Source of the DNA: UKL13-2 sp947085425
Lineage (GTDB): Bacteria > Pseudomonadota > Gammaproteobacteria > Burkholderiales > Usitatibacteraceae
Assembly: GCA_947085425.1 (NCBI GenBank)
Contig: CAMTWK010000013.1
Location: forward strand, 1 to 52,241
Length of the DNA stretch: 52,241 nucleotides
Direction: 5' to 3'
Shown: positions 41,631-49,517 of the stretch, one piece after another
Position numbering within the stretch: position 1 is the first letter of the stretch
Layout of the letters: each line of letters begins with the position of its first letter
Notes under the pieces: model-generated
The model's database searches: none
Seen by the model: the letters and a program-made list of their open reading frames with translations, nothing else
What the model was told of the DNA's origin: nothing
Made by a program: the position numbers and the translations under genes

Positions 41631-42563
41631 GTGCCAACTATCACAACACAGCTCGCGGCCGCAAGATCCATATCGCAAATACCGCACAACGGTTTAACTA
41701 CGCAATTGTCATCAGTATCGACGACAGATTCACGTGGGCAATCGTCGTTCATTCCGCGTTTTGCCGCTTTCGCCTGGCCGCTTGGCTCGCTGACCGAAAA
41801 CGCCGCATGGCGGACTGATCAATATTGGATTTCCGAACGCGCTAAACATCATCGATATTCATTTCGTATGCTGCGTTATTGGTACATCGAGCGTTTGTTA
41901 AACATCGAACGTGAACGGCTGGGTCGTCCACTCACGGTTCTTGAAATTGGCGTTGATCGCGGCCAAATGAAAGCCTTTGTAGATGGTGCGCCGCGCGTTA
42001 ATACAAACGCGTCACTGTATTCCACTTGGGATGCCGCTGATGTAAATCCGCAACGAGAAGCGCTCAGTCAATCGGGTTATGACGTTTGTCATCAGCTTGA
42101 TCTGGATGACTGCGATTCACTTGCACTACTCGTCGGAGAAAAGAACTTTAAATATGACGCGATAATTTTGCTACATGTCTTGGAACATTTGACCAAGCCA
42201 GAGCGGGCCATCACATTTTTGTCGGCGGCATTAAAATCCGATGGCATTTTGTTAGGTGGTTTTCCGGTGTTACCGTCCGGCGTTGCAGGATTAAGAGAGC
42301 TGCAATTGAAAAAAAGCGCCCAGCCGTTTGGCCATGTGAGTGCGTTCTCACCGCGGCGTGTACGAAAAATGGCCGAGCGCGCCGGACTGCGTGTCGATTA
42401 TTCATCAGGTGCATTTGCGGTACGCGCGTCGGGCTCACCACTCGAACATAAGTCGTGGTGGCTTCGATTCAATGTGGTGTTTGGTGCGCTTTTACCTGGC
42501 TGGCCGGGTGAAATGTATTGGCAATTGCGCAAGCCTGCCGCCGTAGAGTCATCATTGCAATAG
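41631..42563 (+). CDS. Class I SAM-dependent methyltransferase
   Basis: 310 residues, GTG start with GGGGA six bases upstream. The SAM-binding motif is VLEIGVDRGQMKAF, followed by the acidic Asp of the second strand and the motif IILLHVLEHLTKPERAITFL typical of the Methyltransf_11/23 group. The first 55 residues are polar, with no known domain. Substrate unknown; cell-surface or small-molecule acceptors are both possible. A terminator-like hairpin separates it from the TonB-dependent receptor, so co-transcription may be conditional. Confidence 0.85.
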   Translation: MPTITTQLAAARSISQIPHNGLTTQLSSVSTTDSRGQSSFIPRFAAFAWPLGSLTENAAWRTDQYWISERAKHHRYSFRMLRYWYIERLLNIERERLGRPLTVLEIGVDRGQMKAFVDGAPRVNTNASLYSTWDAADVNPQREALSQSGYDVCHQLDLDDCDSLALLVGEKNFKYDAIILLHVLEHLTKPERAITFLSAALKSDGILLGGFPVLPSGVAGLRELQLKKSAQPFGHVSAFSPRRVRKMAERAGLRVDYSSGAFAVRASGSPLEHKSWWLRFNVVFGALLPGWPGEMYWQLRKPAAVESSLQ

Positions 42564-42615
42564 AAAGTGAAAGTCGTGGCAACCTGACCGCTGCTGCGCA
42601 GGTTAAGCACATCCG

Positions 42616-42648
42616 GACTGCCGCAATCGCTTTTGCGGCAGTCGTTTT
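42616..42648 (+). terminator. Terminator/attenuator-like hairpin before the pqqU-like gene
   Basis: GACTGCCGCAA (42616-42626) pairs perfectly with TTGCGGCAGTC (42633-42643) around TCGCTT, followed by GTTTT. Only 28 bp remain before the receptor ATG, too little for a normal promoter, so the hairpin probably lies in the receptor's leader. Confidence 0.65.
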
Positions 42649-42676
42649 CCGATCATCCCTGCCAAAGTGTCACAAC

Positions 42677-44869
42677 ATGCGCCTGCCCGCTTGCAGACTG
42701 TTCAATTGGACTGGTCGCTACGTTAATTTTCTGGTGTTTGCCGCCTTGATTGCTTCGGCAAAAGCGCAAGCAACCGATACGAACGAAACGGAAATTGTTG
42801 TCACCGCCACCCGCCAGCCCATCAGCATCCTCAATACCCCGGCAACAATTGATGTGGTCAACACCGAAAAATTACGTGCTGCAATGCCGGCAGTGGACAT
42901 CAGCGAATTTTTGTCGCGGGTGCCGGGGCTCAATATTCAGAACCGGCAAAACTATGCACAGGACACACAAATCAGCGCACGTGGTTTTGGTGCCCGCGCC
43001 AGTTTCGGCATTCGTGGCATCAAAATATTTGTTGATGACATTCCGGTAACGGTTCCCGATGGGCAGGCGCAGGGCGCATTGATTCCAATGGCCGCGGTGA
43101 GCCGCATCGAGGTGTTGCGCGGCCCGTGGGCGGTGGCGTACGGAAATGCGGCCGGTGGAGTGATTGCTGCCAGCACCCGTCAAGGCAACACCGGCTCGAA
43201 TACAACTTCACAAATGGATGCCCGCAGTGTGGTTGGCGCGGATGATCTGCGTGTAAACAGTTTGTTGTGGACGATACCCAGTTCGGCAAACGAGATTGGT
43301 TCCATTACCAGCGTCAGTGGACTGTTTGGCGCCCAGCAATTTTCGACGGCGGGGTTTCGAAATCACAGCAAAACGCGCCGGGAACATTATTACGCGAGGC
43401 TGGATGTACCACTCACCACCACGGCCAACATCACCTTCACCGCCAATGTGGTGAAACAACCGGATACCCAGGACCCGCTTGGCCTGACCCGCGCCCAGCT
43501 CGAACAAAATTCCCGTCAGGCGGGTACCAATGCAGAAAGTTTTAACAGCCGAAAGTCGATTGCGCACCGTCAATTCGGCGGCGTGTGGACCAATCAATTC
43601 GCCGACCTGCAAGCGAAAGTGATTGTCTATGGTGGGGGTCGCAATGTCACGCAATTTTTGACGACACCCGTGGCGGCGCAGACAGCGGCATCCAGTGCCG
43701 GCGGTCTGATCGATTTGGATCGCAATTTTAATGGCGTGGGTGGGCGGCTGGGGCAACAATCGGCATTATTAGACTGGAGTGTCGGAGTCGACGTCGATGA
43801 AGCCAACGACATGCGCCGCGGTTATGAAAATTTTATTCGCGATGGCAACGCGCTGCGTTTGGGGGTGGCAGGCAATCTGCGCCGCAACGAAACCAATCGA
43901 CAACGTGGTGTGGATATTTATGGTCAGGTCAGCGCCGCAATCAATCCACATTGGCGGCTGCATATTGGCGCACGGCAAAGCCGGCTCGATTTTTTGGTGC
44001 GGGATTTTTATGTGCGACCCGGCAATGGGGACGATTCCGGTGCGGCGCATTACGCAGCGTTTTCGCCGGCGGTGGGGCTGGTACGGGTATGGCAAAAAGA
44101 TGACGTGAGATCATCAATTCACATCAATTTTGCACGTGGATTTGAGACCCCCACTGCCGCCGAAATGGCCTACCGCGCCGATCAGTCGTCGGGTCTCAAT
44201 CTGGACTTAATGGCGAGCCGAAATCATCAATTTGAAATTGGTTATCGGCGGTGGGCGACCGATTCATCCATTCGTATGACAGCGTTTTCGATTCAAAGTC
44301 AAAACGAAATCGTCCAATCGGTGGTGGCGGCGGGGCGATCGAGTTTTCAAAATGCGGCGGGCACCAAACGTATCGGGTTGGAAGCAGCGATGACGTGGCG
44401 ACCATACACAACCATTGAGGCGACGCTGGGGTGGACGTTCATGCGTGCGACGGTGGCGAAGGACTATGTGGCGGGGGCAGCAACAGGAGCAGGGGCGCGG
44501 CAGATTGCCGCGGGGTCGTGGTTACCCGCCGTGCCATCAAAAAATCTATTTGCCGAAGTGGCTTGGCGACGTAATCTGGTCGGTTGGTCGGCACAAATGA
44601 GTGTGCGGGCACGTTCAAAAATGAGTGTTGATGATGTCAATTCCGCATTTGCGGCGGGTTATGCCACTCTTGCCGCCAGCGTTAATTTTCTGCAAGTGGT
44701 GCAGATCGGCGCACAGCCACTTGAATTCGATACCTTTGTGCGGGTCGATAATGTGTTTGATCATCAATACGTCGGCAGTGTGATCAGCAATGAAGCCAAT
44801 CAGCGCTTTTACGAAACGGCACCGGGCCGTCGTGGGCTTGTTGGTGTCAACGCGCGTTGGCGATTCTGA
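42677..44869 (+). CDS. pqqU: TonB-dependent receptor, PqqU (YncD)-like
   Basis: 730 residues from the ATG at 42677, chosen because it opens a signal peptide ending near SAKA. The TonB box TEIVVTATR (about 38-46) precedes a plug domain to about 165, then a 22-strand barrel. From memory of E. coli YncD, matching segments are striking: NRQNYAQDTQISARGFGARA, FVDDIPVTVPDGQ, VRPGNGDDSG, FARGFETPTAAEMAYRAD and VDNVFDHQYVGSVISNEANQ. YncD was shown to import pyrroloquinoline quinone (PQQ). A sugar dehydrogenase of the PQQ type is encoded 56 bp downstream, which supports the same ligand here. No TonB/ExbBD genes in the window. Confidence 0.88.
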   Translation: MRLPACRLFNWTGRYVNFLVFAALIASAKAQATDTNETEIVVTATRQPISILNTPATIDVVNTEKLRAAMPAVDISEFLSRVPGLNIQNRQNYAQDTQISARGFGARASFGIRGIKIFVDDIPVTVPDGQAQGALIPMAAVSRIEVLRGPWAVAYGNAAGGVIAASTRQGNTGSNTTSQMDARSVVGADDLRVNSLLWTIPSSANEIGSITSVSGLFGAQQFSTAGFRNHSKTRREHYYARLDVPLTTTANITFTANVVKQPDTQDPLGLTRAQLEQNSRQAGTNAESFNSRKSIAHRQFGGVWTNQFADLQAKVIVYGGGRNVTQFLTTPVAAQTAASSAGGLIDLDRNFNGVGGRLGQQSALLDWSVGVDVDEANDMRRGYENFIRDGNALRLGVAGNLRRNETNRQRGVDIYGQVSAAINPHWRLHIGARQSRLDFLVRDFYVRPGNGDDSGAAHYAAFSPAVGLVRVWQKDDVRSSIHINFARGFETPTAAEMAYRADQSSGLNLDLMASRNHQFEIGYRRWATDSSIRMTAFSIQSQNEIVQSVVAAGRSSFQNAAGTKRIGLEAAMTWRPYTTIEATLGWTFMRATVAKDYVAGAATGAGARQIAAGSWLPAVPSKNLFAEVAWRRNLVGWSAQMSVRARSKMSVDDVNSAFAAGYATLAASVNFLQVVQIGAQPLEFDTFVRVDNVFDHQYVGSVISNEANQRFYETAPGRRGLVGVNARWRF

Positions 44870-44925
44870 CGGCAGCGGTTAAACTTTCGGTCAACATCGG
44901 ATCAATCATAGGAATTGGAAAAATT

Positions 44926-46158
44926 ATGAACACTTTATCCCGCCATCTTGTTGCCTACTCCGCGCTACTGCTGTCTTCAATATTTTCACCGCTGTCATCA
45001 CTGCCAGCCGCTGCACAAGTGGCAATCACCACCAGCGTCGACGTCGGCAAAGAACTTGAAACCGAGCAGCACAAAGTGCGCGCGGTGACGTTGGTGAGGG
45101 GTTTAAAAAATCCCTGGGCAGTGGCGTTTTTGCCGGACGGCCGCATGATTGTCACCGAACGGGTTGGCACGATGCGCATGGTCGACGGTGGCAAGTTAGT
45201 CGCCGCGCCAATTGAAGGCATTCCTAAAGTAACGGAATTCGGCCAAGGTGGCCTGATGGATGTGGTGTTGCACCCGAAATACGCAGACAACGGCTGGATT
45301 TATTGGACCTACAACGCTGTTGAAGGCGGTTTGCACGGCACCGAAGTGGCGCGTGGCAAATTGGCGGGCAGCAAAGACAAACCGGTGATGACCAATGTGC
45401 AGGTGTTGTTCAAAATGTCGCCAAAGTCGGATCGTGGTTTCCATTTTGGCTCACGCATTGTATTTGACCGCAATGGCTATATGTATGTGACCTTTGGTGA
45501 TCGTGGCGACAGTCCGGCAAAAGGTGCGGCGCAACGTTCGCAACAACTCAATGACCACGCCGGAAAATCGATTCGATTGTTTGATGACGGCCGGGTGCCA
45601 CCGGACAATCCGTTTGTTAAAACCACCGATGCCAAGCCGGAAATTTACACTCTGGGCAATCGTAATATGCAGGGCGCAGCACTCAACCCCCTGACCAACA
45701 AAGTGTGGACTAATGAACACGGCCCACAGGGCGGCGATGAAATGAATATTCTTTCCGCCGGCACCAATTACGGCTGGCCGGTGATCACCTATGGTGCCAA
45801 CTACGGCGTCGGTACAAAAATAGGCGAGGGCACCGAAAAAGCCGGTATGGCGCAACCCTTGTTACATTGGACACCTTCGATCGCCGTGTCCGGCATGGCG
45901 TTTGTCGGCAGTGATGGCAACGGCGGCGCGCGGCCGTCGAACTTTTCGAAATGGCAGGGCAATGTGTTGGTCGGTGCACTCGCCGGGCAAATGCTGGTGC
46001 GGCTGACCCTCGATGGCGACAAGGTGGTGTCACAGGAGCGTATGTTCAAAGGCGCGTTGGGGCGCATTCGTGATGTTCGCTCGGGACCGGACGGCAATAT
46101 TTATGTGCTGACCGATTCGTCCGATGGCAGCCTGATTCGGCTCGAACTGGCCAAATAA
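44926..46158 (+). CDS. Secreted PQQ-dependent sugar (aldose) dehydrogenase
   Basis: 410 residues from the ATG at 44926 (GGAA upstream). A signal peptide ends near LPAAAQ, so the enzyme works in the periplasm. The six-bladed soluble-glucose-dehydrogenase fold is recognised by NPWAVAFLPDGRMIVTER, the catalytic-His region DRGFHFGSRIVFD, FGDRGD and NEHGPQGGDEMN, and NYGWPVITYG. Members oxidise aldoses with PQQ and calcium. The apo-enzyme would need PQQ; no pqq synthesis genes are in the window, and the receptor gene just upstream may supply it. Electrons could pass to the cytochromes encoded next. Confidence 0.9.
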   Translation: MNTLSRHLVAYSALLLSSIFSPLSSLPAAAQVAITTSVDVGKELETEQHKVRAVTLVRGLKNPWAVAFLPDGRMIVTERVGTMRMVDGGKLVAAPIEGIPKVTEFGQGGLMDVVLHPKYADNGWIYWTYNAVEGGLHGTEVARGKLAGSKDKPVMTNVQVLFKMSPKSDRGFHFGSRIVFDRNGYMYVTFGDRGDSPAKGAAQRSQQLNDHAGKSIRLFDDGRVPPDNPFVKTTDAKPEIYTLGNRNMQGAALNPLTNKVWTNEHGPQGGDEMNILSAGTNYGWPVITYGANYGVGTKIGEGTEKAGMAQPLLHWTPSIAVSGMAFVGSDGNGGARPSNFSKWQGNVLVGALAGQMLVRLTLDGDKVVSQERMFKGALGRIRDVRSGPDGNIYVLTDSSDGSLIRLELAK

Positions 46159-46177
46159 GACTGCTAAATCATTGACC

Positions 46178-46858
46178 ATGACACGCGTCTGGGATTGGCC
46201 GATAAGATTGTTTCACTGGTTGTTGGTGCTGGCCGTTATTGGTTTGTTTGTCACCGGCAAACTCGGCGGTAATTGGATGGAATGGCACCAACCACTCGGC
46301 GCGTTTGTGCTCGGCCTGATTGTGTTCCGGATCATTTGGGGATTTGTTGGCAGTTATCACGCACGTTTTGTCAATTTTGTGCGTGGTCCGGTTGGGGTGA
46401 TTGGTTATATCAAGACAATCATGGGGAAAACCGCTGGCCCCGCACCAACCCACCTTGGTCATAACCCATTGGGCGCGTTGTCGGTGTTGGCGATGTTATT
46501 GGTGATCGGTTTTCAGGCGGTGTCGGGTCTATTTGCCGACGACGATATTTTGGCGAGTGGGCCCTATGCCGCTGCCGTGAGTAAAGCGGTCAGTGACTGG
46601 CTGACCAAAATGCATAAGCTCAATTCCGATTTGATTTTGATATTGATTGGTCTGCACATTGCGGCGATTGCCTTTTATTTCTTTGTCAAAAAAGACAATC
46701 TGGTCAAGCCGATGTTGACCGGCGATAAAGAAGTTGTCGTTGATGGTGTCGTCGAACCGATGGTGGAATCCGCAAATCTGTGGTGGCGGTTTGTGGTGAT
46801 TGCGCTGCTGGTGGCGGGTGCGGTGTACGCCGTGTATACAAAGGTGTTGTGGAAGTAG
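46178..46858 (+). CDS. Cytochrome b561-type membrane protein
   Basis: 226 residues from the ATG at 46178, 19 bp after the dehydrogenase stop. Begins VWDWPIRLFHWLLVLAV, the usual front of prokaryotic b561/hydrogenase-type b cytochromes. Four main helices carry candidate haem-binding His residues (FHW, EWHQPLG, MHKL, GLHIAAI). A fifth hydrophobic segment lies at the C-terminus. Likely moves electrons between quinone and periplasmic carriers. Position after the sugar dehydrogenase suggests service in that chain, which is inference. Confidence 0.9.
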   Translation: MTRVWDWPIRLFHWLLVLAVIGLFVTGKLGGNWMEWHQPLGAFVLGLIVFRIIWGFVGSYHARFVNFVRGPVGVIGYIKTIMGKTAGPAPTHLGHNPLGALSVLAMLLVIGFQAVSGLFADDDILASGPYAAAVSKAVSDWLTKMHKLNSDLILILIGLHIAAIAFYFFVKKDNLVKPMLTGDKEVVVDGVVEPMVESANLWWRFVVIALLVAGAVYAVYTKVLWK

Positions 46859-46908
46859 CAGGTCAGTTGGTCCATGATCAATTATTTGATTGGCCGGTAA
46901 GCCGCAAT

Positions 46909-46938
46909 AAAAAACGCCGCGGTGTCGCGGCGTTTTTT
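46909..46938. terminator. Bidirectional terminator
   Basis: AAAAAACGCCGCG and CGCGGCGTTTTTT form a perfect 13-bp stem around GTGT between the convergent b561 and cytochrome c' genes. Confidence 0.92.
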
Positions 46939-46961
46939 ATGAACACCTGAAACAACGGAAT

Positions 46962-47414
46962 CTATTTATTGCGGTAATCGTCGTGGCAGGCCTTACACGA
47001 CGCGCCGGTTGCGCCAAATTGTTTTTTGATGTCGTCAAAACTGCCGGTCTTGGCAATGGCGGCGAGTTTGGCGGTTTCGTCGGTCATTTTGTTCATCTTG
47101 GTTTTGAAGTCATCGGCCATCAGCCAGATTTCCGCTTTGGCTTTGGTTGGTGCGCCGGCTTCGGTGCCGGCACCAAAACCTTCGTAGGCCATCGGCGCAA
47201 CTTTGGCGACGTTTTCGGCGTGGCGCGCAAAGGTGGCTTTGTCATACGGCACTTTGCCTTGTGCCATCGCGGCCATCGGCCCGAAGTTCCAGCCCATGAT
47301 TTTGTACACACCCTGACGATAAGCAATGGCGTCGGCGGGTTTGGCTTGCGCCAAGGCGGCACCGGTAACGACGGTGGTGATGGCGGTGCTCAATATGAGA
47401 ATGAGTTTTTTCAT
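46962..47414 (-). CDS. Cytochrome c'
   Basis: 150 residues from the ATG at 47414, with GAGG five bases upstream. A signal peptide ends near ALAQA. The mature part is a four-helix bundle with the haem motif CKACH at residues 140-144, six residues from the C-terminus, as is standard for cytochrome c'. RQGVYKIMGWNFGPMAAM near the front supplies the distal side. The family binds NO and may protect against it or carry electrons in the periplasm. A promoter is visible upstream. Confidence 0.93.
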   Translation of the reverse strand: MKKLILILSTAITTVVTGAALAQAKPADAIAYRQGVYKIMGWNFGPMAAMAQGKVPYDKATFARHAENVAKVAPMAYEGFGAGTEAGAPTKAKAEIWLMADDFKTKMNKMTDETAKLAAIAKTGSFDDIKKQFGATGASCKACHDDYRNK

Positions 47415-47453
47415 GGCGACCTCAGGTGGGTTGAACAACAGATTGAAATGCGC

Positions 47454-47482
47454 TTTTTAAGAGAACAACAGCAAATTTGCAA
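47454..47482 (-). promoter_or_regulatory. Candidate promoter of the cytochrome c' gene
   Basis: Minus strand TTGCAA (47482-47477), 17-bp spacer, TAAAAA (47459-47454). Predicted start near 47447, leader about 33 nt. Confidence 0.45.
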
Positions 47483-47614
47483 CAATGGTCACGGCTAAAT
47501 GGTAACAGCCGATACGACAGTTGTGGGTAAACAGATTCAATACAAATTAAAAACTCGTTGACAGGCGCGCATTTTCAGTCCTTTATTCCTCAAGAATGGC
47601 GTGTAACAAGGGGT

Positions 47615-48088
47615 TTATCTTTTCGCAGGGTCGGCAATCACATCGGCCCAGCAATTGGGGGTTTCGTAGAGTCGTACCTTGGTCAGCGTTAGCTCTTGTC
47701 CAAAACGGTCGCGATAGGCGTGTTCGAGAATTTTAAACGCTTCCGCCACCAGATTTTCAGCGGTGGGAACATCGTCGAGCACCACCGTTTTGTGATCGGG
47801 AATCATCGCCAAAAAATCCCGCATGATTTTGTCGCCGCGCCAAACCAAAAAGGCATGGTCCCATATATCCACCAGCTTTTCATTGGCGACTGCTTTGATG
47901 TCGCCAAAATCCATCACCATGCCGTCGTCGGCCGCACCATCTTCATGGATGACGTTGGAAGTGAGGGTAATTTCCAGCGCGTAACGATGGCCGTGAATGT
48001 TGCGACACTGGCTCTTGTGATTGGGCAGGCGGTGACCGGCGTCAAATTCGAGTCGGCGGGTGACGGTGATGGGGTGGGATGCATTCAT
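47615..48088 (-). CDS. queD: 6-carboxytetrahydropterin synthase
   Basis: 157 residues from the ATG at 48088; the frame is open further but the family starts here. Makes 6-carboxytetrahydropterin from dihydroneopterin triphosphate on the way to queuosine. Zinc-binding His residues and the catalytic Cys are in FDAGHRLPNHKSQCRNIHGH. GMVMDFGDIK and the DVPTAENLVAE segment are also conserved. No other queuosine genes nearby. Divergent from lysC. Confidence 0.93.
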   Translation of the reverse strand: MNASHPITVTRRLEFDAGHRLPNHKSQCRNIHGHRYALEITLTSNVIHEDGAADDGMVMDFGDIKAVANEKLVDIWDHAFLVWRGDKIMRDFLAMIPDHKTVVLDDVPTAENLVAEAFKILEHAYRDRFGQELTLTKVRLYETPNCWADVIADPAKR

Positions 48089-48132
48089 AGTCCGACAGTA
48101 TAAAACACTCATATGCGGGCATTTCGTCTGGA

Positions 48133-48162
48133 TTGTTGTTTGGCATGGCGAACCGCTAAAAT
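48133..48162 (+). promoter_or_regulatory. Candidate promoter of lysC
   Basis: TTGTTG (48133-48138), an 18-bp spacer and TAAAAT (48157-48162). Leader of roughly 43 nt before the lysC ATG. Confidence 0.5.
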
Positions 48163-48212
48163 GAACGGCTATTCCTTTCATCCTGCAACCGATTTCACTT
48201 CCCGAGCAGAAA

Positions 48213-49451
48213 ATGGCACTGATTGTTCAAAAATACGGCGGTACCTCGATGGGCTCAGCCGAGCGTATCCGCGAGGTCGCCAGACGCATCGCCCACTGCC
48301 ATTCGCAGGGTCACCAATTGGTGGTGGTGCCGTCGGCGATGTCGGGCGAAACCAATCGATTGATCGGTCTGGCCAAACAGCTGTCGGACGATCCGGCCGG
48401 CCGTGAGCTTGATGTGATTGCCGCCACCGGTGAACAGGTTTCGGTCGGATTGTTGTCATTGGCGATTCAGAGCCTGGGACTCAAGGCGAAAAGTTACACC
48501 GGTTGGCAGGTCAAAATCATCACCGACAGCGCGTTTACCAAGGCGCGCATTTTGTCGATTGACGACGCCAATATTCGCCGCGATTTGGCCGAGGGAAATG
48601 TGGTGGTGGTGGCGGGTTTTCAGGGCATCGACGCCAATGGCAATATCACCACACTCGGTCGTGGCGGATCGGACACCACCGGCGTGGCGATTGCCGCCGC
48701 ACTCAAGGCCGACGAGTGTCAAATTTTTACCGACGTTGATGGTGTTTACACAACCGACCCGCGGGTGGTGCCGGAAGCGCGCAAACTCGACAAAATTACC
48801 TTTGAAGAAATGTTTGAGCTCGCCAGCCTGGGCTCAAAAGTTTTGCAAATCCGCTCGGTGGAATTCGCCGGCAAGTACAAAGTGAAATTGCGGGTGTTGT
48901 CATCGTTTACGCCGCACGATTCAAACGACACCGGCACATTGATTACGTATGAGGAAGACAATATGGAGCAGCCCGTCATAGCAGGCATCGCGTTTAATCG
49001 CGATGAAGCCAAACTCACCGTCACCGGTGTGCCGGATCGACCGGGGATCGCCTATTCGATTCTGGGTCCGGTGGCCGAAGCCAATATTGACGTTGATGTG
49101 ATTATTCAAAATACGTCATCCGATGGCATCACCGATTTTTCATTTACGGTACATCGCAACGACTACGACAAAGCCTTTAAGTTGCTCAACGACGTGGTCA
49201 AACCGGCGATTAATGCCAAGGGAGTCTCCGGGGACAACAAAATTGTCAAAGTGTCGATTGTCGGCATCGGTATGCGTTCACACGCCGGGGTGGCGGCACG
49301 TATGTTTGAATGCCTGGCCAAAGAAAACGTCAATATTCAGATGATTTCGACTTCCGAGATCAAGACCTCGGTGGTGGTCGATGAGAAATACATGGAACTG
49401 GCGGTACGGGCGCTGCATGCGGCGTTTGAGCTGGAAAAATCTCCCATCTAA
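48213..49451 (+). CDS. lysC: Aspartate kinase
   Basis: 412 residues. Phosphorylates aspartate at the head of the lysine, methionine and threonine pathways. KYGGTSMGS near the N-terminus, GFQGID and GRGGSDTT mark the kinase domain. Two ACT domains follow from about 265 (ITVTGVPDRPG-like segment LTVTGVPDRPGIAYSILG and KVSIVGIGMRSHAGVAARMF), where lysine and threonine normally exert feedback. Monofunctional enzyme. A terminator-like hairpin follows. Confidence 0.96.
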   Translation: MALIVQKYGGTSMGSAERIREVARRIAHCHSQGHQLVVVPSAMSGETNRLIGLAKQLSDDPAGRELDVIAATGEQVSVGLLSLAIQSLGLKAKSYTGWQVKIITDSAFTKARILSIDDANIRRDLAEGNVVVVAGFQGIDANGNITTLGRGGSDTTGVAIAAALKADECQIFTDVDGVYTTDPRVVPEARKLDKITFEEMFELASLGSKVLQIRSVEFAGKYKVKLRVLSSFTPHDSNDTGTLITYEEDNMEQPVIAGIAFNRDEAKLTVTGVPDRPGIAYSILGPVAEANIDVDVIIQNTSSDGITDFSFTVHRNDYDKAFKLLNDVVKPAINAKGVSGDNKIVKVSIVGIGMRSHAGVAARMFECLAKENVNIQMISTSEIKTSVVVDEKYMELAVRALHAAFELEKSPI

Positions 49452-49470
49452 GTAAACCGAACGACCCGTC

Positions 49471-49504
49471 GCGATACCGTCACAAGCGGTACCGCAATTT
49501 TTTT
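49471..49504 (+). terminator. Terminator after lysC
   Basis: GCGATACCG (49471-49479) pairs with CGGTACCGC (49487-49495) with one mismatch, followed by AATTTTTTT. It ends where the ribosome-binding site of the peptidase gene begins, so it may also act as an attenuator. Confidence 0.75.
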
Positions 49505-49517
49505 GGAGTGGCCAAAA

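Noticed and set aside
44881..44925. Riboswitch or separate promoter before the sugar dehydrogenase
   Set aside because: Only 56 bp between genes, with no fold or promoter boxes that stand out.
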